Of a stretch of DNA of 64,000 nt, positions 1-9,654 are shown in pieces (positions within the stretch are counted from its first letter, which is position 1; each line of letters starts with the position of its first letter). The DNA lies in the NCBI GenBank assembly GCA_000277545.1, contig AKXM01000008.1, forward strand, positions 62,001 to 126,000, written 5' to 3'. The translations under genes and the position numbers were made by a program. The notes beneath the pieces were generated by a model, which was not told where the DNA came from, searched no databases, and saw only the letters and a program-made list of their open reading frames with translations. The stretch is from Enterobacter sp. Ag1. Lineage in GTDB: Bacteria > Pseudomonadota > Gammaproteobacteria > Enterobacterales > Enterobacteriaceae.

Positions 1-959
1 TCCAGGTCGTTCAGCTCGTCCATCACAACGTGGTAGTCATCGGGCTGGTTGATGTACTGGCGGATATTGAGCGCCACCATGCGGTCGTCTTTGTTATAGC
101 TGTCGATGCCGGTGCAGGTGGAAAGCGCCAGGACCTGATAGCCCTGTTCAATCGTGCGATTTACCACTTCGGCAAAGGCCTTCTCGTAGGCTTCCTGGGT
201 GGTGCCGAGGCGTTTATCAAACGGCGCCAGTTCGCGGAGCGTAATCGCCACGGTTCTCTTTCTCTCGACCACGCCCAGCCAGTGCTTAACCGCATAACCC
301 GGCACAAAATCCTCTTCATGCTGCGCCACCAGCCACGCCGTATCGACGCCCTGTTCCACCTTGCTGGTGTCGATTTGGCTTTGCTTCATCAACTCCAGGC
401 TTACGGTTTCGCGCAGAATCAGGGATTTCGCGTGCCCAAAGACGTAGTTCGCCAGCTGGTTAAACTGCGGCTCCTGGAACGGGCCCACGCTGTGGCCAAC
501 CATATAAACCGGCTTGCGGGCCATGAAGCTGCACAGCGCGTGCTCAAACTGCGTGACGCCATAAAGATCGACAAAGAAAGAGCCGCCCACCTGAATAATC
601 GCGTCGTATTCCTGCAGCGATTTCACAAAATCAATAAACCCCTGTGGGATGGCGATGTTACGCAGCCGCCCGGTGTTGCTTGCTTTCGCTACCAGCACAT
701 GGTGCTGATATTTACGGCGCAGGACTTTTTTGACCCGCCCGACCAGCCCGGCGGCGTTGTTATACCGCTTCATCTGCTTGTAGAGCCCGTCACCCAGCAC
801 CGGGCGCCCCAGCAGCCAGGCAGAACTGACCGGGTAGCGGCTCATCACATCCACATGAATGCTGTCATCAAGCGTCGTGATGGCGTCAATCAACCCGCGT
901 AAAATGGCGCTATCACCGCGGTTGCCGCAAGTATGGTTGCCAAGAATAAGTAATTTCAT
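1..959 (-). CDS. wcaK: WcaK, colanic acid pyruvyltransferase (3' truncated by window edge)
   Basis: Polysaccharide pyruvyltransferase family protein that adds the pyruvate ketal to the colanic acid repeat unit. The reading frame starts with MKLLILGNHTCGNRGDSA, the glycine-rich N-terminus typical of WcaK, and stays open through 319 codons to the window edge; E. coli WcaK is 426 residues, so about a quarter is missing because of the window boundary, not a lesion. Other recognisable blocks are GGSFFVDLYG, GHSVGPFQ and STCTGIDSYNKDDRM. It is the last gene seen in the operon and follows wzxC by 56 bp, a gap that holds an intercistronic hairpin. Confidence 0.96.
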   Translation of the reverse strand, partial: MKLLILGNHTCGNRGDSAILRGLIDAITTLDDSIHVDVMSRYPVSSAWLLGRPVLGDGLYKQMKRYNNAAGLVGRVKKVLRRKYQHHVLVAKASNTGRLRNIAIPQGFIDFVKSLQEYDAIIQVGGSFFVDLYGVTQFEHALCSFMARKPVYMVGHSVGPFQEPQFNQLANYVFGHAKSLILRETVSLELMKQSQIDTSKVEQGVDTAWLVAQHEEDFVPGYAVKHWLGVVERKRTVAITLRELAPFDKRLGTTQEAYEKAFAEVVNRTIEQGYQVLALSTCTGIDSYNKDDRMVALNIRQYINQPDDYHVVMDELNDL

Positions 960-980
960 ATCGACCTCTAACTTTATGAC

Positions 981-1008
981 AAAGGGGAAAATGTGGTTTC
1001 CCCTCTTT
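981..1008 (-). other. Intercistronic hairpin between wzxC and wcaK
   Basis: Inverted repeat AGGGGAAA (983-990) / TTTCCCCT (997-1004) with a 6-nt loop, extended by mismatched A/T pairs. It lies in the 56-bp gap between wzxC and wcaK. There is no clean U-run on the transcript, so it looks more like an mRNA-stability or partial-attenuation hairpin than a full terminator. Confidence 0.5.
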
Positions 1009-1015
1009 GTTGTTC

Positions 1016-2494
1016 TTAGCCAGCGCGGAGCAGCGCTTTCAGGCGTTCGCTGCGGCAAAACTGCCGCTTCAGTTCAACGATCAGCGCATTGCGGGACAAA
1101 ATAATCATCATGATAAACGCCGCCGCTCCCGCGACGACCTGTGCCGCCAGCAACATCGCCAGAGGCAAATGCCCGGTCAGCGCGATGCCTAGCCCGGCGC
1201 TGACAATCAGCGTTGGGAGTGAGAGATAAAAAGGCAGCCAGATGCTGAGGATGTATTCCCGATAGCTGGAGCCCAGCACGGGTTTAATCATGATGAAATA
1301 GCTGAGCACGGTGTTCACAACCTGAACCAGCAGGAAACCGAGCGTCACGCCGAGCGCGCCGCCGAGCTGGCCGCCGACAATAATCGCCGGAATAAACAGG
1401 CAGGTTTTAAACACGTTGAATTTGAAGCTGATGTCCACGCGCGCTTTGGCCATCAGCAGCGAACCGATGGGATTCCCGATGGAACGCAGCAGGCCAACAA
1501 CGCACAACAGCTGCAGGATGGGCGTGATGAACTGCCACTTCTCCCCAAACACCAGCGGGACGAAGTTATTGGAGACCACCATCAGCCCCAGCAGCACCGG
1601 GAAATTAATGATGCCCACAATCGACAACAGCTTGTAAAAATTTACCCGGAGCTTCGCCGTGTCGTCCTGAATTTTGGCAAACGCCGGAAACAGCACGCGG
1701 GTGATGATCGGGTTGAGCTTCATCGGCGGCACGACGGCCACGTTATAAGCCAGGTTATAGCCGCCGGCGACCCCAGCCCCGAGAATACGCGCCAGTACCA
1801 GCGTGGAAAGGTTGGTATTGACGTAGTTGATCACGCTGTCAGCGGTCAGCCAGGCGCCAAACTTCAGGTTGGAATTCACCGACTTTAGGGAGAAGTGGAA
1901 GCCAGGGCGGTAAATCTTGCGGCCAAAGAAGCCAAACAGTGAGGTACGAACGACGGTATTCACCAGGTAACCGATGATTGCCGTGATGGCAAACGGGTAG
2001 TACATCGCCGCCGTCACGGTGACGCTGAACCCCACCAGCACGGACACAGTCTCAATCGAGCCGATTTTTGAAAACTCCAGCTCCTTTTGCATCAGGGCGC
2101 GAAACTGCTGCCCGTGAGGGATGACAATAAAAGCAAAGGCCAGCGTTTTAATCAGCGGCGACAGGTCCGGGTTATGCAGCACGCCGGCAATCACATCGCT
2201 CAGTAAAAACACCGCGATGCACACCAGCACGCCCAGCCCGACATTCAGCCAGTAGAGCGTGGTCAACTCCAGCTGGCTTATCTCTTTGCGCTGAATAATC
2301 GAGTTGGCGATACCAAAATCAGACAGCGTATCGGCCAGGGCGATGATCACCAGCGACACCGTCAGCAGGCCAAACTGGTGGTTATCAATAGTTCTGGCCA
2401 GAATCGTCATCTGCGCCAGCCCTAAACCAATAATGATCACCGTTGCAATCGCGGACCACTTCGCCCCGCTGATGGTTTTTTCTCTCAGGCTCAT
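1016..2494 (-). CDS. wzxC: WzxC, colanic acid repeat-unit flippase
   Basis: Polytopic inner-membrane protein of the MOP/PST exporter superfamily that flips undecaprenyl-PP-linked colanic acid repeat units to the periplasmic face. The 492 residues match the E. coli WzxC length exactly, with about 12-14 hydrophobic segments and the characteristic N-terminus MSLREKTISGAKWSA. The internal block RILGAGVAGGYNLAYNVA is a hallmark of this subfamily. It starts 12 bp after wcaJ, so the two are probably co-translated, and precedes wcaK. Confidence 0.97.
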   Translation of the reverse strand: MSLREKTISGAKWSAIATVIIIGLGLAQMTILARTIDNHQFGLLTVSLVIIALADTLSDFGIANSIIQRKEISQLELTTLYWLNVGLGVLVCIAVFLLSDVIAGVLHNPDLSPLIKTLAFAFIVIPHGQQFRALMQKELEFSKIGSIETVSVLVGFSVTVTAAMYYPFAITAIIGYLVNTVVRTSLFGFFGRKIYRPGFHFSLKSVNSNLKFGAWLTADSVINYVNTNLSTLVLARILGAGVAGGYNLAYNVAVVPPMKLNPIITRVLFPAFAKIQDDTAKLRVNFYKLLSIVGIINFPVLLGLMVVSNNFVPLVFGEKWQFITPILQLLCVVGLLRSIGNPIGSLLMAKARVDISFKFNVFKTCLFIPAIIVGGQLGGALGVTLGFLLVQVVNTVLSYFIMIKPVLGSSYREYILSIWLPFYLSLPTLIVSAGLGIALTGHLPLAMLLAAQVVAGAAAFIMMIILSRNALIVELKRQFCRSERLKALLRAG

Positions 2495-2506
2495 GTTGGA
2501 TTCCGG

Positions 2507-3901
2507 TCAGTATGCCGCTTTGTGAACAAAGCCTTTGAAAACGGTCAGGAAGACAATCTTGATGTCGAACCACAGGCTCCACTCGCGAATGTATTCCAGG
2601 TCGAACTCCACGCGCTTTTCCATCTTGTCAAGCGTATCCGTTTCCCCGCGCCAGCCGTTAATTTGCGCCCAGCCGGTAATGCCCGGTTTGACCTTGTGGC
2701 GCAGCATGTAGCCTTCTATTAACGCGCGATATTGCTCGTTATGCGCCACGGCATGGGGACGAGGGCCGACGATGGACATACCGCCCAGCAGCACGTTGAC
2801 AAACTGCGGCAGTTCGTCGAGGGAGGTGCGGCGCAGAAAGCTGCCTACCGGCGTGATGCGCGAATCCCCCTTCGTGGCCTGCACAACCACCGCGTCGTTT
2901 TCCATCACCTTCATAGAGCGGAATTTCCACACTTTGATTGGCTTGCCGTCCATGCCGTAGCGCGTCTGGCGGAAAATAACCGGCCCGGGCGAAGTCAGTT
3001 TCACCGCCAGGCTAATACAAAGCAGAACCGGGGAAATGAGCAGCAGGATAAAAGAGGAGAGCACGATATCTTCCAGCCGTTTGAGTACGCTGTTAAAGCC
3101 ACTCAAAGGCGTTTCAAACAGGGGCACAACCGGCACGCCGTTGACCTCTTCGGTGCGGGCATTAAGGATATTAAAGGTGAAAACATCGGGGATCAGCAGT
3201 ACCGAACAGGTGGTATCCGCCAGCTCACTCACCAGCTTTTTAATGCGTGACTCGTGGCTCATTTCCATCGCGATATAGACTTTATCAATTTGGCCGCTGC
3301 GGGCGTCCGCCACCAGCGTATTGAAGTTGCCAATATAGCTAACCAGGGCACCTGCAGGCGGCTCATCGTCATACACGCCAAGCACGTTGAAGCCGAGCCA
3401 CGGTTCATTCTTGAAGCTCTGCGCCAGCATCTGTCCGACCGGCAAAGAGCCCGCAATGGCAACGCGTCGCGTATTAAAACCTTTATTACGCAGCCAGCCT
3501 GCGGCAAAACGGATCCATGACCGGCAGATAACCATCCCCACACCGGCCAAGGCATACCAGGCCAGATAAACCCAGAAAGAGCCATCAAAATCGCTGTTAA
3601 ACGCCAGCAGCCCGGCGCTGAAAACCACGCTCAGCGTCCAGTTTTGCAGCAACAGGAATAGCTCGCTGGACATTTTCACCCCGCGCCATGAACGGTAAAA
3701 ATCCGTCATCCCACCGATCATCTGGAATACAACGAGGGTTAATAAAGCCATCAGCAAATGCATATAGAGAAAAGGCAAAGCGTTAGCCTTGCAAACCATC
3801 CATAGCCCGGCAAACATGATGCTGATGTCAGAAAAACGTTGCACCATAGAGATCAACGATGCGTTGGTTTTTGGCAGCTCGCGCTTTTTTAGATTTGTCA
3901 T
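2507..3901 (-). CDS. wcaJ: WcaJ, undecaprenyl-phosphate glucose phosphotransferase
   Basis: Initiating enzyme of colanic acid synthesis: transfers glucose-1-phosphate from UDP-glucose to undecaprenyl phosphate at the inner membrane. 464 residues, the family's usual length. The N-terminal half has four to five hydrophobic segments with a CoA-binding-like domain between, and the C-terminal polyprenyl-phosphate hexose-1-phosphate transferase domain (from about residue 270) carries FRQTRYGMDG, KVWKFRSM, RRTSLDELPQ and SIVGPRPHA. It lies between manB and wzxC; the 195-bp gap on the manB side is filled with hairpin repeats. Confidence 0.97.
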   Translation of the reverse strand: MTNLKKRELPKTNASLISMVQRFSDISIMFAGLWMVCKANALPFLYMHLLMALLTLVVFQMIGGMTDFYRSWRGVKMSSELFLLLQNWTLSVVFSAGLLAFNSDFDGSFWVYLAWYALAGVGMVICRSWIRFAAGWLRNKGFNTRRVAIAGSLPVGQMLAQSFKNEPWLGFNVLGVYDDEPPAGALVSYIGNFNTLVADARSGQIDKVYIAMEMSHESRIKKLVSELADTTCSVLLIPDVFTFNILNARTEEVNGVPVVPLFETPLSGFNSVLKRLEDIVLSSFILLLISPVLLCISLAVKLTSPGPVIFRQTRYGMDGKPIKVWKFRSMKVMENDAVVVQATKGDSRITPVGSFLRRTSLDELPQFVNVLLGGMSIVGPRPHAVAHNEQYRALIEGYMLRHKVKPGITGWAQINGWRGETDTLDKMEKRVEFDLEYIREWSLWFDIKIVFLTVFKGFVHKAAY

Positions 3902-3936
3902 CGTTTTACCTTTGAAAGTTGTCGCATCGGTGTTTT

Positions 3937-4076
3937 CCCCCTCACCCCAGCCCTCTCCCCACGGGGGAGAGGGGGAAAAGCTGGCACCTGACTATTCCCT
4001 CTCCACTGGAGAGTGAGAGAAAAGCTGGCACTTGATATTCCCTCTCCCTTCCAGGGAGAGGGTCAGGGTGAGGGTT
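3937..4076. repeat. Array of three GC-rich hairpin repeats between manB and wcaJ
   Basis: Three inverted repeats follow one another: CCCTCTCCCC/GGGGAGAGGG at 3951-3973, CTCTCC/GGAGAG at 3999-4013 and CCCTCTCCCT/AGGGAGAGGG at 4040-4062, the last followed by a G-rich GTCAGGGTGAGGG tail. The second and third units also share AAAGCTGGCAC plus TATTCCCTCTCC, giving a 44-bp direct duplication (CTGGCAC at 3981 and 4025). The third unit is nearly identical to the copy at 50593-50627. Such interspersed palindromes resemble REP-type intergenic repeats; I cannot name the exact family. Confidence 0.8.
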
Positions 4077-4096
4077 AAACACCTCAATACGGCAGA

Positions 4097-5467
4097 TTAT
4101 TGGTTCAGCAGAGCCATAATTTCCTGCGTTCGCGCCTGCATCAGCGCCTCGTTTCCGCGAGACTCCACGTTCAGGCGCACCACAGGCTCGGTGTTAGAGC
4201 TGCGCAGGTTGAAGCGCCAGTCGCCAAACGCCATGCTGATGCCGTCCGTGTGGTCAATCTCTGCCGCGTGCGGGCCGAAATGCGCGCGAACACGTTCAAT
4301 CGCCTCTGCCGGTGCTTCCAGCTTGCTGTTGATTTCACCGCTGGCCGGCCACGCCGCCATGCGATCCTCGACCAGCTCGCCCAGCGTTTTACCCTTCAGA
4401 CACAGCAATTCGGTCACCAGCAGCCACGGGATCATCCCGCTGTCGCAATAGGCAAAATCGCGGAAATAGTGATGGGCGCTCATCTCCCCGCCGTAAATGG
4501 CATCCTCTTCACGCATCCGCTCTTTGATAAACGCATGCCCGGTTTTCGACATCACCGGCTGGCCGCCCGCACGCTCGACGATATCGACCGTGTTCCAGGA
4601 CAGGCGCGGATCGTGAATGATTTTTGCCCCAGGCTGTTTCTCAAGAAACGCCGCCGCCAGCAGGCCCACGATGTAGTACCCCTCGATAAACTGCCCTTTC
4701 TCGTCGAACAGGAAGCAGCGGTCAAAGTCCCCGTCGAAGGCAATGCCCATATCCGCCCCGTGCGCAATCACCGCGTCGCGCGTATCGGCGCGGCACTCCG
4801 GCAACAGCGGGTTAGGAATGCCGTTCGGGAAATTGCCGTCCGGCGTGTTGTGCACCTTCACAAACGTCAGCGGCACGTTGAGCGCCTTAAAGCGGGCTTC
4901 GATGGCGTCCACAATCGGGCCGGCCGCGCCGTTACCGGAGTTCACCACCAGCTTCAGCGGCTTGATGTGGCTGACGTTGATGTACGAGAAAAGATGGTCG
5001 AGATAAGCGTCTACCACCGACACTTTCTGATAGCTGCCGCGCGCCGCCTCATTCACCGGCGGGAAGTCGTTGGCTTCCGCCAGGCGCTGTACGTCCCGCA
5101 GGCCGGTGTCACCGCTGATAGGGCGAGCTCCCTGGCGCACCAGCTTCATGCCGTTGTAGTCCATCGGGTTGTGGCTGGCGGTCACTTCGATGCCGCCGTC
5201 CACGTTCAGATGCCAGGTGGCAAAGTAAATCTCTTCGGTGCCGGACAGGCCGATATCCAGCACGTCCACGCCCGCATCCTGCAGGCCGCGCGCCAGCGCC
5301 TGTTTCAGCGATTCGCTGGTCAGACGCACGTCGCCGCCCAGCACGATAGTTTTTGGCTTCAGGTACTCGCCGTAGGCGCGGCCGATGCGCCAGGCGATGT
5401 CTTCATTTAGCTCGTCGCCCAGGCGGCCGCGGATGTCGTAGGCTTTAAAACAGGTCAGTTGCTGCAT
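4097..5467 (-). CDS. manB: ManB/CpsG phosphomannomutase
   Basis: Alpha-D-phosphohexomutase that converts mannose-6-phosphate to mannose-1-phosphate, the precursor of GDP-mannose and GDP-fucose. The start [14 protein letters not shown] at 5467 is chosen over an in-frame ATG at 5503 because it gives 456 residues, the E. coli CpsG length, and has GGAG 7 nt upstream. The phosphoserine loop [11 protein letters not shown] places the catalytic serine at residue 98; the metal loop FDGDFDR and the phosphate-binding loop [12 protein letters not shown] are intact. It is 74 bp after manC, a gap that contains a 7-bp hairpin. Confidence 0.97.
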   Translation of the reverse strand: MQQLTCFKAYDIRGRLGDELNEDIAWRIGRAYGEYLKPKTIVLGGDVRLTSESLKQALARGLQDAGVDVLDIGLSGTEEIYFATWHLNVDGGIEVTASHNPMDYNGMKLVRQGARPISGDTGLRDVQRLAEANDFPPVNEAARGSYQKVSVVDAYLDHLFSYINVSHIKPLKLVVNSGNGAAGPIVDAIEARFKALNVPLTFVKVHNTPDGNFPNGIPNPLLPECRADTRDAVIAHGADMGIAFDGDFDRCFLFDEKGQFIEGYYIVGLLAAAFLEKQPGAKIIHDPRLSWNTVDIVERAGGQPVMSKTGHAFIKERMREEDAIYGGEMSAHHYFRDFAYCDSGMIPWLLVTELLCLKGKTLGELVEDRMAAWPASGEINSKLEAPAEAIERVRAHFGPHAAEIDHTDGISMAFGDWRFNLRSSNTEPVVRLNVESRGNEALMQARTQEIMALLNQ

Positions 5468-5499
5468 GATTTCGCTCCTTCGGGCAACAGTTACCCAAC

Positions 5500-5520
5500 C
5501 CACGGGTCTTTGGCCCGTGG
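5500..5520 (-). other. Hairpin in the manC-manB gap
   Basis: CCACGGG (5500-5506) pairs with CCCGTGG (5514-5520) around a 7-nt loop. In the operon transcript it sits about 33-53 nt before the manB start. The T-run (TTTTTT near 5527) lies on the plus-strand side, so as a terminator it would act only on antisense transcription; on the operon mRNA it is simply a stable hairpin. Confidence 0.5.
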
Positions 5521-5541
5521 AGCTTGTTTTTTAGTCAGGGA

Positions 5542-6984
5542 TTAAATACGTCCGTAGCGATCCTGGAAGCGGACGATGTCGTCTTCTTCCAGATAGGTAC
5601 CGGAGCGGACCTCAATCAGGTCGAGGGGAATTTTGCCGGGGTTTTCCAGGCAGTGGGTCATGCCGAGCGGAATGTAGATAGACTCGTTTTCACCCAGCAG
5701 CTTAATCTCATCCCCCAGAGTGACTTTGGCGGTGCCCGCCACCACAATCCAGTGTTCGGCGCGGTGGTGGTGCATTTGCAGCGAGAGCCCTTCGCCAGGC
5801 TTAACGGTGATGCGCTTCACCTGGTAACGCTCCCCGGCGTCGATGGAGTCGTATTTCCCCCACGGGCGGTAAACTTCCCGATGGTTATGGTGCTCGTGGC
5901 GGCCATCACCTTTGATGCGCTCCACCACTTTCTTCACGTTCTGTACGTGGTCACGGTCGGCAATCAGCACCGCATCTTTGGTTTGCACCACGACCAGGTC
6001 TTTCACCCCCACGGTAGTGACCAGGCCGGATTCGGCATAGATGTAGCTGTTTTCGGTTTCATGACTGATGACATCGCCGTGATGTACGTTCCCTTCCGGG
6101 CTCTTGGCGCTGATTTCCCACAGCGAGGACCACGAGCCCACATCGCTCCAGCCGGCGTCCATCGGCACCACCACCGCATCGGCGGTTTTTTCCATTACCG
6201 CATAGTCGATAGACTCATCCGGGCAGGCCAGGAACGCCTGCTCATCCACGCGAACGAAATCCAGATCCGGGTCAACGCCCGCCATGGCTTTTTCGCAGGC
6301 GGCCAGAATGTCGGGGCGAAACTTCGCCAGCTCTTCCAGATAGCGGCCCGCGCGGAACAGGAACATGCCGCTGTTCCAGTAGTATTCGCCGCAGGCGACA
6401 TAGGCCTGGGCGGTGGAGAGATCGGGTTTTTCGACAAACTGCGCGACGCTAAACGCCAGGGCATCGGCGCCATTTTCCGGCGTCGCCACTGCGCCACGGC
6501 GAATATAGCCGTAGCCCGTTTCCGGCAGGTCGGGGACGATCCCGAAGGTCACCAGCTTGCCTGCTTCCGCATAAGGCATCGCGCACCGCACCGCCTCGCG
6601 GAAGGCTTCTTCATTCTGGATGACGTGATCGGCGGCGAGGATCAGCATCAGCGGGTCCTGCTGCGACTGGTTACGCAGCGCGGCCAGGGCGGCCAGCGCA
6701 ATGGCTGGCGCGGTGTTGCGCCCGGCCGGTTCCAGCACGATATTTTCGGTCAGTTTACTTAGCTGGCGCAGCTGCTCGGCGACAATAAAGCGGTGTTCCT
6801 CATTGCAAATCACCACCGGGCTTTCGCACTCTACCCCGTTCAGGCGATTAATGGTGGTTTGCAGCATGGTCAGATCCCCTTTCAGGCAGAGGAACTGCTT
6901 GGGGTACAGCACGCGGGACAGCGGCCAGAGACGGCTCCCGTTTCCGCCCGCCATGATCACCGGATAGAGTTGTGACTGACTCAT
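5542..6984 (-). CDS. manC: ManC/CpsB mannose-1-phosphate guanylyltransferase
   Basis: Makes GDP-mannose from GTP and mannose-1-phosphate. The nucleotidyltransferase domain opens with [17 protein letters not shown] and contains [14 protein letters not shown]; the C-terminal cupin (about residues 350-480) has [13 protein letters not shown]. 480 residues from the second of two adjacent ATG codons (6984; the other is 6987). I prefer the second because it spaces better from GGGGA and aligns with E. coli CpsB (478). The wcaI stop TAA directly abuts the ATG pair, implying coupling. The single-domain type II PMI region is absent, as expected for this family. Confidence 0.96.
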   Translation of the reverse strand: MSQSQLYPVIMAGGNGSRLWPLSRVLYPKQFLCLKGDLTMLQTTINRLNGVECESPVVICNEEHRFIVAEQLRQLSKLTENIVLEPAGRNTAPAIALAALAALRNQSQQDPLMLILAADHVIQNEEAFREAVRCAMPYAEAGKLVTFGIVPDLPETGYGYIRRGAVATPENGADALAFSVAQFVEKPDLSTAQAYVACGEYYWNSGMFLFRAGRYLEELAKFRPDILAACEKAMAGVDPDLDFVRVDEQAFLACPDESIDYAVMEKTADAVVVPMDAGWSDVGSWSSLWEISAKSPEGNVHHGDVISHETENSYIYAESGLVTTVGVKDLVVVQTKDAVLIADRDHVQNVKKVVERIKGDGRHEHHNHREVYRPWGKYDSIDAGERYQVKRITVKPGEGLSLQMHHHRAEHWIVVAGTAKVTLGDEIKLLGENESIYIPLGMTHCLENPGKIPLDLIEVRSGTYLEEDDIVRFQDRYGRI

Positions 6985-6987
6985 CAT

Positions 6988-8208
6988 TTATCCCCGAATG
7001 TCAGCAATAAATTGGCTTAACACGTTCTCTTTTTCGAGCGTGCGTTCGGCATATTCACGTGCCGTCGTGTTGTGTTGTGGCAGCTGCAGACAGCGTTCAA
7101 TGCCCGCCGCCAGCGCATCGGCGGATTCAGGCATCACGCAAACCGCAATGCCCGGATACGCTTCGCAAAGCTGGCCCAGCTCTGTTTCAGGCTCGGCGGT
7201 AATCACCGCATTGCCGCCGACGGCCAGGATATTGGTAAGTTTTGACGGCAGGACGGCGTCCGCCGCTCCCCGGCGCTGGATAACCAGATGACAATCGGCC
7301 AGGCAGAGCAGCGCGGGCAGCGCGTCGTAAGACTGAAGCGGGTGGAACACCACGTTACTCAGCCCGTGAACGTGCACCAGTTTTTCGAGCCTCTCTTTAC
7401 CGCCGCCCTGGCCCACAATCACGAACAGATACGGGCTCTCAGAGAAGCGGCCCGCCACTTCAATCACCGTTTCCAGCCCCTGTTTTTCGCCGATGTTGCC
7501 GGAGTAAAGAATGATTTTTTTATCTTCCGGCAGGTTGAGCGCCTGGCGCACGCCCTGGGTTTGCGCCGGATCAACGTCACGGAAACGCGCCACTTCCGAC
7601 CAGTTAGGGAAAAAAATCACCCGCTGTGGGTCGACGCCTTTCTCGGTAGCCTTGTTCATCATCGAGCGAGAAATGGTGGAGACGTTATCAACGTTGTGCA
7701 GTCCGCTTTTTTCAAAGCGCTGGGCCAGGCGAGCAATTTTTCCCGGTGTCTTTCCGGCCATACCGAGGCCGAGCATCGCGTCCACCTCGTAGTCCTGAAT
7801 GTGCAGCAGCGTGCGCGCCCCGCTCAGTTTTGCCAGCAGGCGCATCCCCGGCACGCAAAACAGCGTCGGCACCACGCCAATGACCCGGTCTGGCTTCCAG
7901 CTGCGCTGCGCCAGAAGCGGGAAAAATGAACTCAGCGCGAAGCTGCCCAGGTGAATCAGGCGCTTCAGCGTCGAAGGCTGCTTCGGCACATACAGCGGGC
8001 AGCGCCAGACGGTCGCTTTCCCCTGCTCTTTTCTGTATTTCCACGCCGAGTAGTCCGGGTGCACGCGCCAGACCGGATAATAAGGCGGCGCGGTGATCAC
8101 CCGCACCTCATGGCCCCGGCTGGTCATCCACTCCACCATTTCACCGGTGTACTTGCCGATGCCGGTCAGCTCCGGGGAATAGTTAATGCCGTAGACCAGA
8201 ATTTTCAT
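6988..8208 (-). CDS. wcaI: WcaI, colanic acid glycosyltransferase (GT4)
   Basis: Cytoplasmic GT-B glycosyltransferase of the colanic acid repeat-unit assembly line, probably a fucosyltransferase. 406 residues (E. coli 407). The start [24 protein letters not shown] is the glycine-rich GT4-type N-terminus, and [18 protein letters not shown] near residues 325-345 is the donor-binding EX7E-type region. Its first 4 bp overlap the end of gmm and its stop abuts manC, so it sits in a tightly packed translational block. Confidence 0.95.
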   Translation of the reverse strand: MKILVYGINYSPELTGIGKYTGEMVEWMTSRGHEVRVITAPPYYPVWRVHPDYSAWKYRKEQGKATVWRCPLYVPKQPSTLKRLIHLGSFALSSFFPLLAQRSWKPDRVIGVVPTLFCVPGMRLLAKLSGARTLLHIQDYEVDAMLGLGMAGKTPGKIARLAQRFEKSGLHNVDNVSTISRSMMNKATEKGVDPQRVIFFPNWSEVARFRDVDPAQTQGVRQALNLPEDKKIILYSGNIGEKQGLETVIEVAGRFSESPYLFVIVGQGGGKERLEKLVHVHGLSNVVFHPLQSYDALPALLCLADCHLVIQRRGAADAVLPSKLTNILAVGGNAVITAEPETELGQLCEAYPGIAVCVMPESADALAAGIERCLQLPQHNTTAREYAERTLEKENVLSQFIADIRG

Positions 8209-8684
8209 AAGCCCGGTACCTTCCCTTTGCCCTGGGTGATGAAGTAAGCACGGCTGTTGTCGTGCACGTCTTCCCGCTTGAGCAGCGCTTCCGGCGTCAG
8301 CCAGCAGTACGCTTTGTGCTGCTCAGCAGGCAGGTTCAGCTGTTTGTCGTCCACCCGCAGGCGGAAACCCAGCACCACGTAATGGGTCGAGAAATCCTTC
8401 CCGGAGAAGTTATCGCCGTAGAAATGCTGCCAGACGCCGTAAAACTCCGCGTCCAGCAGAGTGAACGATTTGCCCAGCTCAGCCTCGGTGAGACGAATAA
8501 AAGCATTCGCCAGCGTTTCGTTCTTCAGCACCCTGCCCCCCGGCACAAACCAAAAGCCCTTCGCAGGGCGATTGGTCCGCAAACCCAGCAGGAATTCGCC
8601 CGCCTGGTTTTCGACGATAAGGTCGATGGAGATCAGCGGCGTGGCGCTCACTACGGTGGCAAAATCTTCCGCGCTCAAAAACAT
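8205..8684 (-). CDS. gmm: Gmm (NudD), GDP-mannose mannosyl hydrolase
   Basis: Nudix-fold enzyme that hydrolyses GDP-mannose to GDP and mannose, thought to tune GDP-sugar pools. The start [17 protein letters not shown] at 8684 is chosen over an ATG or GTG further upstream because it matches the E. coli N-terminus and has GGGGGT just before it; this gives 159 residues. The modified Nudix box is visible as [20 protein letters not shown]. The start is 2 bp after the fcl stop and the end overlaps wcaI by 4 bp. Confidence 0.95.
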   Translation of the reverse strand: MFLSAEDFATVVSATPLISIDLIVENQAGEFLLGLRTNRPAKGFWFVPGGRVLKNETLANAFIRLTEAELGKSFTLLDAEFYGVWQHFYGDNFSGKDFSTHYVVLGFRLRVDDKQLNLPAEQHKAYCWLTPEALLKREDVHDNSRAYFITQGKGKVPGL

Positions 8685-8686
8685 GC

Positions 8687-9652
8687 TTACCCCCGGAACC
8701 GCTGCTGATTTTCGAGGAACCACTGGTAAGTTCTGGCGAGGCCCGCCTCCAGGGAAATCTCGTGATACCAGCCGAGGCGATGCAGGCGGGATACATCCAG
8801 CAGCTTGCGCGGCGTGCCGTCAGGTTTGGTGGCGTCAAACACCACGCGCCCCCGGTAGCCGGTCACTTTGGCCAGCGTCTGCGCCAGCTCACGGATAGTG
8901 CAGTCCACGCCGGTGCCGACGTTAATGTGTGACAGCATCGGGTCGGTATTCTCCTGCCACACTTCCCGATCCAGCTCCATCACGTGAATGCTGGCTGCCG
9001 CCATGTCGTCGACGTGTAAGAACTCACGCATCGGCGTGCCGCTGCCCCATACCACCACGTCCGGGGCATTCTCCTGGGTGGCCTCATGGAAGCGGCGCAG
9101 CAGGGCCGGAATAACGTGAGAGTTGCTCGGGTGGAAGTTGTCGTTCGGCCCGTACAGATTGGTCGGCATCACCGAGCGGTAATCCCGCCCGTACTGGCGG
9201 TTGTAGGACTCGCACAGCTTGATCCCGGCAATCTTGGCAATCGCATACGGCTCGTTCGTGGCTTCAAGCGTGCCCTGCAGCAGCTCACTTTCGGCCATCG
9301 GCTGCTTCGCCATCTTCGGGTAAATACAGGATGAGCCGAGGAACAACAGTTTGTTCACGCCGTGCGTGTGCGCGGCATGAATAATGTTGCTTTCGATCAT
9401 CATGTTCTCGTAGATAAACTCTGCCGGGAACGTGTTATTGGCGACGATACCGCCCACTTTTGCCGCCGCCAGGTAAACCTGGTCGATTTTCTCGCTGGCG
9501 AAGAAGGCATTAACGTCCCCTGCGTCCAGCAGATTCAGCTCATCGCGCCCGCGCAGCACCAGCTCAACGTCATCGCGCTGCCCGAGCTGGCGGACGATGG
9601 CCGAGCCGACCATCCCACGGTGACCGGCAACAAAGATACGTTTTTTATTCAT
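8687..9652 (-). CDS. fcl: Fcl (WcaG), GDP-L-fucose synthase
   Basis: Bifunctional GDP-4-keto-6-deoxymannose 3,5-epimerase/4-reductase, the last step to GDP-L-fucose. 321 residues, as in E. coli. The extended SDR features are the nucleotide-binding loop [16 protein letters not shown] at the N-terminus, GSSCIYP, and the YxxxK catalytic pair in [11 protein letters not shown]. It is 2 bp downstream of gmd, its pathway predecessor. Confidence 0.97.
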   Translation of the reverse strand: MNKKRIFVAGHRGMVGSAIVRQLGQRDDVELVLRGRDELNLLDAGDVNAFFASEKIDQVYLAAAKVGGIVANNTFPAEFIYENMMIESNIIHAAHTHGVNKLLFLGSSCIYPKMAKQPMAESELLQGTLEATNEPYAIAKIAGIKLCESYNRQYGRDYRSVMPTNLYGPNDNFHPSNSHVIPALLRRFHEATQENAPDVVVWGSGTPMREFLHVDDMAAASIHVMELDREVWQENTDPMLSHINVGTGVDCTIRELAQTLAKVTGYRGRVVFDATKPDGTPRKLLDVSRLHRLGWYHEISLEAGLARTYQWFLENQQRFRG

Positions 9653-9654
9653 GC

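Noticed and set aside
30-902. Plus-strand open frame of 290 codons
   Set aside because: It lies opposite wcaK, whose minus-strand frame has clear family identity; it has no recognisable domain and is a shadow of high-GC coding sequence.
4100-5410. Plus-strand 436-codon open frame opposite manB
   Set aside because: manB on the minus strand is unmistakable. The plus frame has an Arg/His-rich shadow composition and no ribosome-binding site.
5500-5527. Rho-independent terminator for manC
   Set aside because: The T-run is on the plus-strand side, so it would terminate antisense RNA and not the operon transcript.
5524-6762. Plus-strand 412-codon open frame opposite manC
   Set aside because: Same reasoning: the minus strand is a full-length ManC with intact motifs.
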